Of a stretch of 46,672 nt of DNA, positions 16,164-24,423 are shown in pieces. Under the pieces are notes generated by a model. It ran no database searches, was not told where the DNA came from, and saw nothing but the letters and a program-made list of their open reading frames with translations. How positions within the stretch are numbered: the first letter of the stretch is position 1; every line of letters starts with the position of its first letter. Origin of the DNA: a virus; the IMG/VR virus record IMGVR_UViG_3300025849_003570, positions 1 to 46,672 of that record, one strand, 5' to 3'. Both the position numbers and the translations under genes were made by a program.

Positions 16164-16994
16164 TTAAATTAGAGTTTTAACAGTATTGATTTTGTCTATT
16201 ATACTTGAAGCCATAACTTGATTACACTCTTTTGATGGATGATGATCTTTTGGTGTTATAGAAAAATGTTCAAGATCATTATAAATAACTAGATTTTCAT
16301 TTTCATCTGTTAGGTCTCGTATAGAGTTATAAGTTTTACCTTTATAATGCAAAGGTATAAATCTCTGTGACATAAAACTATCCGATTCAACCAAAGGGTG
16401 GTAATCATTTTCCCAATTGAGAAAGAGTGTTTTGATTCCTTTGGATTCATAAAAAGAAAAGGTATCTTTTAACTGATTAAACACATTTTTAACATGATTT
16501 GAATACCATTTATCAAAATCTAAATTCTTATACTTTAACCATTTAGAAAATTCTTCTTGCTTTTTTAATGAATAGGGCGTATAGTTGTATTCAACATCAT
16601 CGAGGGTGTAGGTAAAACTATTTCTATCAGGTTGGCTGGTTTGGACTATAATATATCCAATCTCATTGAAAGATAATGTATCTGTGAATAGATGGTCATA
16701 TCCATCAATGAGCCCAAAAACTCTTTTGAGGTACTGGAAAGTAGTCTCTTCTGAACCTCCGTTCTGTAACATACAGACTTCAAATGTATTAAAATGATTT
16801 GCAACTAAACGAGGGTATCTCAATGTAGCACCATACCTTCTATGAGCATCTGTGACAAGTAAACCATCATAATCATCAGGAGCCGGTTCTTTCAAAGTAG
16901 GGAGGTTGGAGTAGTAATAAAGACCTTGACCCCAAGTGAAGGAGCACCCACCAAATACAATACCTTTGCTAATCTTATTTGAATTCGTTTTCAT
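16164..16994 (-). CDS. SGNH-like hydrolase family protein
   Basis: From ATG 16994 the product is 276 residues. A longer frame from GTG 17018 is possible, but it would overlap the upstream epimerase gene by 44 nt instead of 20. The opening GIVFGGCSFTWGQG carries a G-C-S nucleophile motif (Ser18). A late DHHPS segment (TPKDHHPSKECNQVMASSI) would supply the catalytic Asp/His. This GCSFT…HPS pairing is shared with the gene at 24424. The expected function is acyl-ester hydrolysis or transfer on glycans, from family knowledge. It lies 5 nt upstream of the E1 beta-like gene in the leftward operon. Confidence 0.6.
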   Translation of the reverse strand: MKTNSNKISKGIVFGGCSFTWGQGLYYYSNLPTLKEPAPDDYDGLLVTDAHRRYGATLRYPRLVANHFNTFEVCMLQNGGSEETTFQYLKRVFGLIDGYDHLFTDTLSFNEIGYIIVQTSQPDRNSFTYTLDDVEYNYTPYSLKKQEEFSKWLKYKNLDFDKWYSNHVKNVFNQLKDTFSFYESKGIKTLFLNWENDYHPLVESDSFMSQRFIPLHYKGKTYNSIRDLTDENENLVIYNDLEHFSITPKDHHPSKECNQVMASSIIDKINTVKTLI

Positions 16995-17949
16995 GTTTTT
17001 TATACCAATTATAAGCACTTGTTAAACCGTCTTCAATACTAGTTGTTGCTTCCCACCCTAATTTTTCTTTAATTTTATTAGAATCAATTTTACGAGTTGG
17101 GATCATAGAAGGCTTTCCACTAATAAACTCAGTCGGTGCATCAAACTTAGCAATAACTTTCATTTTTTCTAACACCTCTAATACCGAATAAACCTTATTA
17201 GAACCAACATTATATACCTCAAACATCTCAGTTTCTTTTTCCATTATAATCTGTAATGCTTCGACAAAGTCTTCAATATACAGTAGATCCCTTAACTCAC
17301 TACCATCACCCCAAACCGGTATAGGGTTCATTTCATCTGCTACTTTTCGTATAGTAGCCGGAGTGACATGACATTTATTGAAATCATACTTATCATGTGG
17401 TCCAAATAAATTTGCTGGTCTAACAACAGTACATTTCATCTTTACAGGTAAATACTTACCATATAACTCGCATTGAATTTCAGCATACCTCTTCATCCAA
17501 CCTACAGGAAAGTAAACCGGGTAAGGTTCATCAAATAGAAAATCAGTTTCGACAACAGGTACATCTCCTTTTGGTGGATAAACCGTATTGGAAGATAAAA
17601 ATATATAATGTTTAATACTATTTCTCCAACTGGCATCAATTAGAAAATTATTCATAGCAACATTAGGTGTAACATGTGCTAGAGGGTCAACCACAGTGTC
17701 TACTGCATTTGAAGTACTTGCCGCACAATGATACACAACATCAATATTTTTAGTTGCTTTTAGACATTCTTCGTAGTTCTGTAAATCATGACTAGAGTAG
17801 TGAACACCCTTTAACATTTCTCTAACATTCCTAGTATGTAAATTAACTACTAAGCTTTTATACCCGTCCTTGTGTAACCGAGCTACTAAATTTTGACCAA
17901 CCAAACCGGAACCTCCGGTTATTAGTATTCTTGAATTTTTACTTATCAT
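16975..17949 (-). CDS. NAD-dependent sugar-nucleotide epimerase/dehydratase (extended SDR)
   Basis: This 324-residue protein has the NAD(P) motif TGGSGLVG (11-18), then YHCAAS and the FLSSNTVYPPKG active-site strand. PANLFGPHDKYD and WGDGSELRDLLYIEDF are sugar-nucleotide site motifs. All fit a GDP-fucose-synthase/UDP-sugar epimerase type enzyme. At the catalytic position the sequence reads V149-G-W-M-K153 (FPVGWMKRYAE), so the usual Tyr four residues before the Lys is a Val; Y146 lies nearby. An AT-rich leader with TATAAATA on the coding strand (complement of 17976-17983) precedes the gene. It is one of three SDR proteins in the cassette. Confidence 0.85.
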   Translation of the reverse strand: MISKNSRILITGGSGLVGQNLVARLHKDGYKSLVVNLHTRNVREMLKGVHYSSHDLQNYEECLKATKNIDVVYHCAASTSNAVDTVVDPLAHVTPNVAMNNFLIDASWRNSIKHYIFLSSNTVYPPKGDVPVVETDFLFDEPYPVYFPVGWMKRYAEIQCELYGKYLPVKMKCTVVRPANLFGPHDKYDFNKCHVTPATIRKVADEMNPIPVWGDGSELRDLLYIEDFVEALQIIMEKETEMFEVYNVGSNKVYSVLEVLEKMKVIAKFDAPTEFISGKPSMIPTRKIDSNKIKEKLGWEATTSIEDGLTSAYNWYKKHENEFK

Positions 17950-17989
17950 ATTCTATTTGTTATTTTATTAACTTTTATTTATATTGATT

Positions 17990-18241
17990 TTATATTGGAG
18001 TCTCTTTCCTCAATCTCATTATAAAGTATTGGAGATTTATAATTAACAGTTGGATTATTCGGATCACTGTAATCATATCTACATTGTAGAATAGACTCTC
18101 TATTTTATCTATCTCAGTTTTAAGTTCGTTGGTTTTAGAATCAAAGTATATACTTTCATCCTTATCCATAAGGTCATGTGGATCACCTACATAAAAACCT
18201 TCTTTTAAAAAATCATCTGGAGGAATTGGTATAGAATTCAT
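17990..18241 (-). CDS. Small hypothetical protein, probably frameshifted
   Basis: The continuous frame gives 83 residues, but the last ~35 (FYNVDMITVIRIIQLLIIN…) look like out-of-frame translation. One frame over, the same DNA reads RESILQCRYDYSDPNNPTVN…YNEIEERDSNIKSI and ends at TAA 17979-17981. One extra A in the coding-strand A4 run (T run 18103-18106 on the + strand) would join them into an 87-residue protein, 17979-18241. The N-terminus reads IPIPPDDFLKEGFYVGDPHDLMDKD. I do not recognise the family. It overlaps the end of the upstream epimerase gene by 29 nt. Confidence 0.5.
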   Translation of the reverse strand: MNSIPIPPDDFLKEGFYVGDPHDLMDKDESIYFDSKTNELKTEIDKIESLFYNVDMITVIRIIQLLIINLQYFIMRLRKETPI

Positions 18242-19145
18242 AAACTTCTTTTAATCTTACAATAAATGATTTAGTTGGTAAAGTATTATAATGTGCTTGC
18301 TTTGTAATATCCATTAATCTCTTTAAGTCACCGTTAGGTTTTGATGTATCCCATTTGATATCTAAATCTTTTCCACTAATACTAGCTATATTATCGACTA
18401 TCTCTTTGATTGAAATCTCAATTCCGGACCCAAAATTAACAATATCGTTTATTTGATTAGTATACATTTTTATAATAGCATCCGCTACATCACCGGCGTA
18501 AACAAAATCTCTAATTGGTGATCCATCACCCCAGCATACAATTTCATTCTTTGCTTCTGCAACTTTTTTAATTGTTGAAGCTATCACAGTACCGAATCCA
18601 CTAAAATCATCATATTCACCGAATATGTTTGCTGGTCTTATAATTGACCATTTATTATAGTCATACTGTACCTTGTAAGCACCAAGAAGTATTTCTCCCA
18701 TTCTTTTACTCCAACTAGGGTACCAATCAGCCTCAGAGGGAAGAGTCTTCCAAACAGTATCTTCAATAAATACCTCAGCCGGAGCATATACCCCTACCGA
18801 ACTAACAAATACTAACCAAATATCTTGCTTAGCACATTGGTTTATAATCTCAGTATTGATTTTGAAAGAAGGGTAAAGAAAATCGACCGGACTATTTTTA
18901 GCCTTTAAAGGTGATCCTTTTATACCGAATGTATTAAATACCGCATTAAATTTATTACTCGAAAAAATATTTTCAATTACATTACTTTTAATTAGATCAG
19001 CTTCAATAAAAGACCATCCATCTATAGGAAGGTGTTTACTGCGGTATAAATCAACCCCTACTACATCGTAACCTAGTCCGATACATTTTTTTACTAAATG
19101 TGTTCCCACTAGACCACTACACCCTGTTATTAGTATTTTTTTCAT
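18213..19145 (-). CDS. NAD-dependent sugar-nucleotide epimerase/dehydratase (extended SDR)
   Basis: This 310-residue protein has the nucleotide motif TGCSGLVG (7-14) and the active-site strand FVSSVGVYAP. IIRPANIFGEYDDF and CWGDGSPIRDFVYAGDV are the substrate-side motifs of extended SDRs acting on nucleotide sugars. In WYPSWSKRMGE the Lys is K147 but the Tyr is at 142, five residues before it rather than four. This resembles the anomaly in the paralogue at 16975. The ATG lies at the end of the upstream 855-residue gene (TAATG-type overlap). The exact reaction (epimerisation, dehydration or reduction) cannot be told. Confidence 0.85.
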   Translation of the reverse strand: MKKILITGCSGLVGTHLVKKCIGLGYDVVGVDLYRSKHLPIDGWSFIEADLIKSNVIENIFSSNKFNAVFNTFGIKGSPLKAKNSPVDFLYPSFKINTEIINQCAKQDIWLVFVSSVGVYAPAEVFIEDTVWKTLPSEADWYPSWSKRMGEILLGAYKVQYDYNKWSIIRPANIFGEYDDFSGFGTVIASTIKKVAEAKNEIVCWGDGSPIRDFVYAGDVADAIIKMYTNQINDIVNFGSGIEISIKEIVDNIASISGKDLDIKWDTSKPNGDLKRLMDITKQAHYNTLPTKSFIVRLKEVYEFYTNSSR

Positions 19146-21712
19146 TATATTAATTTCTTTTTAGTATAATTCTCCTTAATATTAATTTTACGAGGTAGAT
19201 CACATAATCCTAATAGAAAATCTCTATCTCTATGATTATTAGCCCATTTTAAAGATTTTTTATAATTATCAGTAAACCTCTTTTTGTTATTCTTATAAAA
19301 CTCTATAAAAAATTCTTTATTATCGTTAATTCTTTTTACTTCCTTGACGAATTGAAATAACCTATCCCTGTGATTAAGAACCGTATCATAACTATGATCT
19401 ATAATATCATCAAACCAATCGAAATCATAATGATTTTTAATTTCGGTAATATGATACGGAGATGCAAGTATTAGAGGAAATTGCATAACATAAAATGCTT
19501 TGAAAGACTTCTCACTAATATGTAAAACATCTGAATCAAACTCTGTTTCGGTGGTTATGTTAAAATATGAATTTTCAAAAGTTTCTTTTATATAAGTCTC
19601 TCCCCAATTGATAGAATCTGTGTCTTCCCTACTATCAAACCAAGTAAACTGCTCTTCATATTTATTTTTTTTCTGTTCTATATTTTGAAAATAATCAATT
19701 TCTTCCTGTAGTTCAACTACATCTGCATCATTTAGTACATTACAGTAGAAAACTATATGTATATTTTTAGCATTCCATCCGTTAACTAAAGACCAATCTA
19801 CATTGTCTATAATATTATTTTTCTTTAATAACGAAAGTAGTGCATACCTATGAGGCCTGGGTCTCCTATTTTGACATAGGAAAAAAGCTCCCTCCTTATC
19901 TGTTTTAAAATCAAGAGTGCCCATCTGTTTGCGCATAATTAAAGCAATCTGATCTCTTAGTATTGATGTAACGTGAAAATTAATATCACTTTTTAGTCTT
20001 TTCTTATAATCATTTAACTGTATATTGTTATTAGCAATCCATAATTGTTTTTGATTTATATTGAGCTCAACAGCCCATTCGTGAATAGCTTTAACAGTTT
20101 CAAAGTTTTCATATTCATGTTCATTCATCATAATAATATTAAAGTTAGGAAACTTTAATACTGTATCAATAACCTCGGCAGGCATCGGCAACAACCCCTC
20201 TCTGAGATTAGAGAGTATCCTATTAGGAGTTAATATTATAAAATAAAAGAATCTTCTATCTGGATAATTAGCTATATCCTCTAATGGGTACCTTCTAACT
20301 AGAACCCCTGGAAAATGTAAAGGACCTAGAGGTGAGTCAATATTCATTAAGAAACCTGTATAAACCTCCCTACAATTAGGATTATCAGGAAATTGCAGTT
20401 TCTCATTCCAATTATCATATATAAGATTGAGGTTACCAGTCGGTGGTTTAACCCCTAAACTATCTAAATAACCAAAAAACCTATAATCGTGGATATTGTT
20501 AAGATTTTCAAGTACTTCACGGTTGTTAATAAATCTTTCTTTATTTTTTTTATAAAACTCTATAAAAAAATCTTTTTTACCGTTGATTCTTTTTATTTCT
20601 TTAACAAAGGCAGCAAGCCTTTCTCTGTCATTTACAATATTATCATAATCGTGATTTATTACATCATCAAAAAAATCTATATCGGGATAGGCTTTTCTAA
20701 AATAATAACCATGACGGTAGGATGCTAGGATAAGAGGAAATTGAAAATAAAGAAACGGCTTAAAAGACTTTTCTGATATATGAACATCCTCATTATAGAA
20801 ATTAGACTCAGTTACAATATTAAAATATGAGTTCTCATAAGTATTAGGTTCAAAAAAGATTGATTGATTATCCCGCTTATCAAATTCATTTCTATCAATT
20901 TCGTATTTACTTTTTTGTATTGTGATAGAACGAAAAAACTCAATCTCCTGAGATACTTCATGATATTTTTGTGGATTCAAAACCCGTAAGTAATCTTCCT
21001 CCACAAAATCAGCATTATTATCCCAACCGTTAATTAAAGACCAGTTTATATCTCCTAATAGGTCGTAGTTTTTTAATAAACACAGCAAACCGTATCTATG
21101 TATTCTAGGAGACCTATTGTGACATAGAAAAAAAGAACCCGGATCTTTATCAGATTTAAAGTTTAATACCTTGTCCTCATCCTCTATAGCATTTAACATT
21201 GTACGGGTGGTATAAACTTGCGCACTAATGCTCAAATCTGCTTTATAGTCTTCTAGTTTTTCATTATTACTCACAAGAATAGTACGAGTAGGATCTAGTT
21301 TTAATGTCTGTACGAGTTTTTCTAAAGAAACTAGAGAATCTTTAGGTTCAAATTCACATTCATTCATTAGGAGTAAATATAAATTTGAGTTTTGATTAAA
21401 CATCCGAATAACTTCATTATCAACAGGCATTTTATCATGAGCAAACGAATCCCTAAAGAAACTTTCTCTGCACCAAACATAATAAAAGAAAACCTCATCT
21501 GGGTATTTTATAACATCTTCTAACTTTCTTGGTACTGTTTTAACTGAAGGAAGAACTGAGATCATATTCATTTCAGTTAACCACCGTCTATCAGCACCAG
21601 GCTGAGGTGTAATATTGGTTTTAGGTCTATTAGGTTTCGGAATATTTTTTTCTAAATCCCAATCGTCATAGACGAGGTTTAAAACAATTTCTTTTTTACT
21701 CTGGTTTGACAT
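19145..21712 (-). CDS. Internally duplicated GT10-like putative glycosyltransferase
   Basis: This 855-residue protein is two copies of one ~415-residue unit. Starts are LNLVYDDW (about 10) and LNLIYDNW (about 425). Shared blocks include FFLCHNRSPRIHRYGLL versus FFLCQNRRPRPHRYALL, then WSLINGWD versus WSLVNGWN. Further on come YENSYFNIVTE versus FENSYFNITTE, and HISEKSFKPF…FPLILAS versus HISEKSFKAF…FPLILAS. The end pairs FFDDVINHDYD with WFDDIIDHSYD and FFIEFYKKNKERF with FFIEFYKNNKKRF. The E-N-S-Y-F-x-I…H-x-S-E-K-x-F-K pattern is the donor-binding signature of GT10 (fucosyltransferase-like) GT-B enzymes. Both halves keep the motif, so it may be a bifunctional or tandem enzyme. The sugar is unknown. 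Confidence 0.65.
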   Translation of the reverse strand: MSNQSKKEIVLNLVYDDWDLEKNIPKPNRPKTNITPQPGADRRWLTEMNMISVLPSVKTVPRKLEDVIKYPDEVFFYYVWCRESFFRDSFAHDKMPVDNEVIRMFNQNSNLYLLLMNECEFEPKDSLVSLEKLVQTLKLDPTRTILVSNNEKLEDYKADLSISAQVYTTRTMLNAIEDEDKVLNFKSDKDPGSFFLCHNRSPRIHRYGLLCLLKNYDLLGDINWSLINGWDNNADFVEEDYLRVLNPQKYHEVSQEIEFFRSITIQKSKYEIDRNEFDKRDNQSIFFEPNTYENSYFNIVTESNFYNEDVHISEKSFKPFLYFQFPLILASYRHGYYFRKAYPDIDFFDDVINHDYDNIVNDRERLAAFVKEIKRINGKKDFFIEFYKKNKERFINNREVLENLNNIHDYRFFGYLDSLGVKPPTGNLNLIYDNWNEKLQFPDNPNCREVYTGFLMNIDSPLGPLHFPGVLVRRYPLEDIANYPDRRFFYFIILTPNRILSNLREGLLPMPAEVIDTVLKFPNFNIIMMNEHEYENFETVKAIHEWAVELNINQKQLWIANNNIQLNDYKKRLKSDINFHVTSILRDQIALIMRKQMGTLDFKTDKEGAFFLCQNRRPRPHRYALLSLLKKNNIIDNVDWSLVNGWNAKNIHIVFYCNVLNDADVVELQEEIDYFQNIEQKKNKYEEQFTWFDSREDTDSINWGETYIKETFENSYFNITTETEFDSDVLHISEKSFKAFYVMQFPLILASPYHITEIKNHYDFDWFDDIIDHSYDTVLNHRDRLFQFVKEVKRINDNKEFFIEFYKNNKKRFTDNYKKSLKWANNHRDRDFLLGLCDLPRKINIKENYTKKKLI

Positions 21713-21721
21713 AAGCTAGTC

Positions 21722-22354
21722 TTAAAACACCACCCATTTACCTGTACCGTAATGTGGCCATTTCTTTTTGTAATCATACCAAATAACATCACTTGGTATT
21801 TCTCTTTTTTTATCATTCCAAGTCTTCTCGGTAGGGGTATTAGTTGAAACACCATTGTCCTCCACAATAAAGACTATAGGGAGATTGTAGTTAGTAGCAT
21901 ATTTGTGCATTTCATAGAAACCTCCGGTTTCAAAAGCCATATCTCCTATAAAGCAGAATACCTTATCATCCTTACCGTCTATCTTATTAGCCATCGCTAT
22001 ACCGGTTGCTATTGGTATAATTGCACCAACTATTGCTGATGCATAGAATTTATACTCTTCACTAACGATAGTAATAGAACGGCCAGCCAGAATTTCACCC
22101 GCCAACCACTTTGAAGGTACACCTTTCAACAGAGCATGATAATGAGAACGCCATGTTGAGAACACCCAATCGGTAGGTTTAATTCTTTTACAAATTTCAA
22201 TTAACTCATCTTCATTCCCACCACTCAAGTGAACAGGTCCTTTTATTTTACCTAATTCCCAATCTACTACTATATCTTTTTCAAACTGCTCTAAACCTTC
22301 TTTGTCGTAGAGGGTCTCTTTTACTATCGGGTATTGTTCTAAATTTTTTATCAT
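21722..22354 (-). CDS. Thiamine-diphosphate E1 alpha-like subunit (short form)
   Basis: From ATG 22354 this is a 210-residue protein; this start gives a 4-nt ATGA overlap with the upstream rmlC-like gene. An in-frame codon at 22393 would add 13 residues inside that gene and is less likely. The TDP-binding motif is G137-D-M-A…N167 (IGDMAFETGGFYEMHKYA…FIVEDN). WRSHYHALLKG and GAIIPIATGIAMANK are typical of E1 alpha subunits. Length is about two thirds of a standard E1 alpha, ending PHYGTGKWVVF, so it is a compact form. Its likely partner is the beta-like protein at 15622. Substrate and product are unknown. Confidence 0.75.
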   Translation of the reverse strand: MIKNLEQYPIVKETLYDKEGLEQFEKDIVVDWELGKIKGPVHLSGGNEDELIEICKRIKPTDWVFSTWRSHYHALLKGVPSKWLAGEILAGRSITIVSEEYKFYASAIVGAIIPIATGIAMANKIDGKDDKVFCFIGDMAFETGGFYEMHKYATNYNLPIVFIVEDNGVSTNTPTEKTWNDKKREIPSDVIWYDYKKKWPHYGTGKWVVF

Positions 22355-22896
22355 CGGTCTCTTTTTTGTAATACAGGAGATAAAGTAGGCCATTCCATCT
22401 GATAATCAGGATCATTCCATTTCACCACCCCTTGTTCATTAGCATCGACATAGCCGTCTTTATAAAATAAATTGTAATGGAACATACAATCAGTTAAGGC
22501 ATAATGCCCGTTAGCAAACCCTGGTGGAATTAACACCTGGTTTCTATCTTTTTCAGTTATCATAAATGATTCCCAAACACCAAAAGTAGCAGATTCTTTT
22601 CTTACATCTAATACAATTAAGTATATATCACCTACGGCTGCTTGAACTAATTTCCAAGTCTTATTATCATAATGTAGCCCTCTCAGTACACCTTTGTATG
22701 ATTTAGAAAATCTACCGTGAATACTAATTTCATTTTTTTCGTAATGGATATGCTTCATTACTGGATGCTCTTCACTATGAAATGTAGTAAATATTTCACC
22801 TCTATATTCCCTATAGATTGAAGGAGTGAAGACTGGTACCTGATACCCAAATTTCTTTGATGGAGTTTCTATGAACTCATCCCATTTATTGCTCAT
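22351..22896 (-). CDS. rfbC: dTDP-4-dehydrorhamnose 3,5-epimerase-like (RmlC) protein
   Basis: This 181-residue protein has the RmlC cupin motifs. VLRGLHYDN carries the catalytic-base His75, and IPPGFANGHYAL (123-134) is the metal-free cupin core signature. A later FYKDGYV supplies the usual active-site Tyr region. Family length (~180) is normal. RmlC-type enzymes epimerise C3 and/or C5 of dTDP-4-keto-6-deoxy sugars, so a deoxy-sugar nucleotide is a likely intermediate in the leftward pathway. No rmlA/B/D set is recognisable here, so the keto-sugar may come from the host. It overlaps the oxygenase-like gene upstream and the E1 alpha-like gene downstream by 4 nt each. Confidence 0.85.
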   Translation of the reverse strand: MSNKWDEFIETPSKKFGYQVPVFTPSIYREYRGEIFTTFHSEEHPVMKHIHYEKNEISIHGRFSKSYKGVLRGLHYDNKTWKLVQAAVGDIYLIVLDVRKESATFGVWESFMITEKDRNQVLIPPGFANGHYALTDCMFHYNLFYKDGYVDANEQGVVKWNDPDYQMEWPTLSPVLQKRDR

Positions 22897-23351
22897 ATTA
22901 ATGTTGTATGTTGTGATGTAAATAAATGATTATTTAGAAAACCTACTAATGTAAATCGTTTACCAATGCAATTTTCTACTCTATGAGCTTCATCTCTTGT
23001 GAAGTACACCATAGTCCCAATTTTTGGTTTTAAACTTACCTCACTGAATACCAATTCACCCCCTGAGTAATTATCATTTAAAAATATAACAAATGAATAA
23101 CGATTTAGATGTAAATGTGTAGTTTCAACTTGCTCAATATCCTCATCAGTACACTGTATTCTAAATTTCTTAAAATCACAGTTTAACAACTCAGGAATAA
23201 TATCAATAACTTTTTTCAAATGTGGAATTAAATTAAATCCTTGAAAACGGTAAATATTATCCTGACTTACTATAACATCTGTATTACTCCATAAATTCAA
23301 TATAGAATTACATTGTGTTTTTGATATATAGTCATCTATGATTGTAATCAT
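22893..23351 (-). CDS. 2OG-Fe(II) oxygenase-like protein with an altered HxD motif
   Basis: This 152-residue protein matches the core of small phage 2-oxoglutarate/Fe(II) oxygenases. RYSFVIFLNDNYSGGELVFSE (84-104) is the ‘FxLYLN…GGEL’ region. It is followed by KIGTMVYFTRDEAHRVENCIGKRFTLVGF with the distal His123 and the 2OG-binding Arg132. The first iron motif, normally H-x-D, reads H79-L-H81 here (THLHLNRYS). The enzyme may therefore use an unusual facial triad, or the alignment may be one step off. Hydroxylation of a sugar or protein side chain is the expected activity. It lies between two sugar-nucleotide genes in the leftward operon. Confidence 0.65.
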   Translation of the reverse strand: MITIIDDYISKTQCNSILNLWSNTDVIVSQDNIYRFQGFNLIPHLKKVIDIIPELLNCDFKKFRIQCTDEDIEQVETTHLHLNRYSFVIFLNDNYSGGELVFSEVSLKPKIGTMVYFTRDEAHRVENCIGKRFTLVGFLNNHLFTSQHTTLI

Positions 23352-23366
23352 ATAACATTACTCATA

Positions 23367-24338
23367 TTATGTTTGATTAGCGTAACCTAAAGGGAAACCG
23401 TTTCTGAATTCTGCTCCCATTTTAGGGACTATCATCTGGTAAGCCATTATTAGTTGTAGTATGCCGTTATCAATATTCCATTCCGGCTTCCATCCTGTAG
23501 CTTCAATCTTAGTATTAGATACGATATAGTTACGCTTGTCCGGATCTTCATAATAGTCATCGTACACCACCGCAAAATCTTTTACATGTTTTTGTATTTT
23601 CTCTAGTAGTTCTTGTTTAGAAAGATTAGCATCACTTAGTCCGACATTAAAAATTTCACCCTTGTAGGTATTATAATTGTCTAGCATAAATAAAAATGCA
23701 TTTGCTACATCCTGTATATGTATAAAATTTCTTTTAAAACTCTTCTCAAACACTACAATGTACTTATCAGTAATAGCTTTATAGGTAAAGTCATTTACAA
23801 GCAAATCAGTTCTCATTCTAGTGGAAACACCGAAAACAGTTGCTAATCTAAAAATTATAGCATCTGTATTTAATTTTAAATAATCTTCTGCCCTACATTT
23901 AGTACTACCGTAAATAGAAATAGGGCTCAAAGGAGACTCTTCGGTGTATTCTACTTGAACAGACCCTATACCGTACCCACTATTAGTATTAGGATAAAGT
24001 ATTTTTTTATTTTTACCTTGTATGAATCTGACAATATTACATATCTGTTTAAAATTTACATCCTCTGCTAAATCCGGTTCAGAAGCACAAGCTGGAAAAC
24101 CAACAATCGCCGCCAAAGGTATAATAACATCAGCATCGTTACATAATCTTTCTAAAAGATCTAGATTACGAACATCACCGTGTATAAATTTAAAATTAGG
24201 ATTAGAGGTATAGGATAGAAGAGAAACTTGATTGAATATTAGTTTATCTAAGACTACAACTTCATGACCAGATATCAACATCTTACCGACTATAACCGAA
24301 CCGAGATAACCAGCACCTCCTGTAATTAGTATTTTCAT
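23367..24338 (-). CDS. NAD-dependent sugar-nucleotide epimerase/dehydratase (canonical SDR)
   Basis: This 323-residue protein has GGAGYLG (7-13) for NAD binding, then GDVRNLD and PLAAIVGFPAC. The active-site strand is YPNTNSGYG and the catalytic dyad is Y143-GST-K147 (IYGSTKCRAEDYL). Unlike the other two SDRs in this cassette, the Tyr/Lys pair is canonical. FRLATVFGVSTRMRTDLLVND and FIHIQDVANAFLFML are sugar-nucleotide binding and C-terminal motifs of UDP-glucose epimerase/dTDP-glucose dehydratase relatives. It heads the leftward sugar-nucleotide genes, with an 85-nt gap from the SGNH-like gene upstream. Confidence 0.88.
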   Translation of the reverse strand: MKILITGGAGYLGSVIVGKMLISGHEVVVLDKLIFNQVSLLSYTSNPNFKFIHGDVRNLDLLERLCNDADVIIPLAAIVGFPACASEPDLAEDVNFKQICNIVRFIQGKNKKILYPNTNSGYGIGSVQVEYTEESPLSPISIYGSTKCRAEDYLKLNTDAIIFRLATVFGVSTRMRTDLLVNDFTYKAITDKYIVVFEKSFKRNFIHIQDVANAFLFMLDNYNTYKGEIFNVGLSDANLSKQELLEKIQKHVKDFAVVYDDYYEDPDKRNYIVSNTKIEATGWKPEWNIDNGILQLIMAYQMIVPKMGAEFRNGFPLGYANQT

Positions 24339-24423
24339 AAGTAGAACATAACTAAGATTAAACTAAAATAAAACTAATTTGTATAATTAAATATTAAAAA
24401 AGTAGGTTAAAAGTAAAAATACT

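Noticed and set aside
20489-20728. Forward frame of 79 codons inside the 855-residue gene
   Set aside because: It is Lys/Ile/Phe-only low-complexity sequence antisense to a strongly conserved region of the real - strand gene, with no leader.
22355-22393. Upstream start extending the E1 alpha-like protein by 13 residues
   Set aside because: The extra residues lie inside the rmlC-like gene and look random; ATG 22354 gives a standard ATGA overlap.
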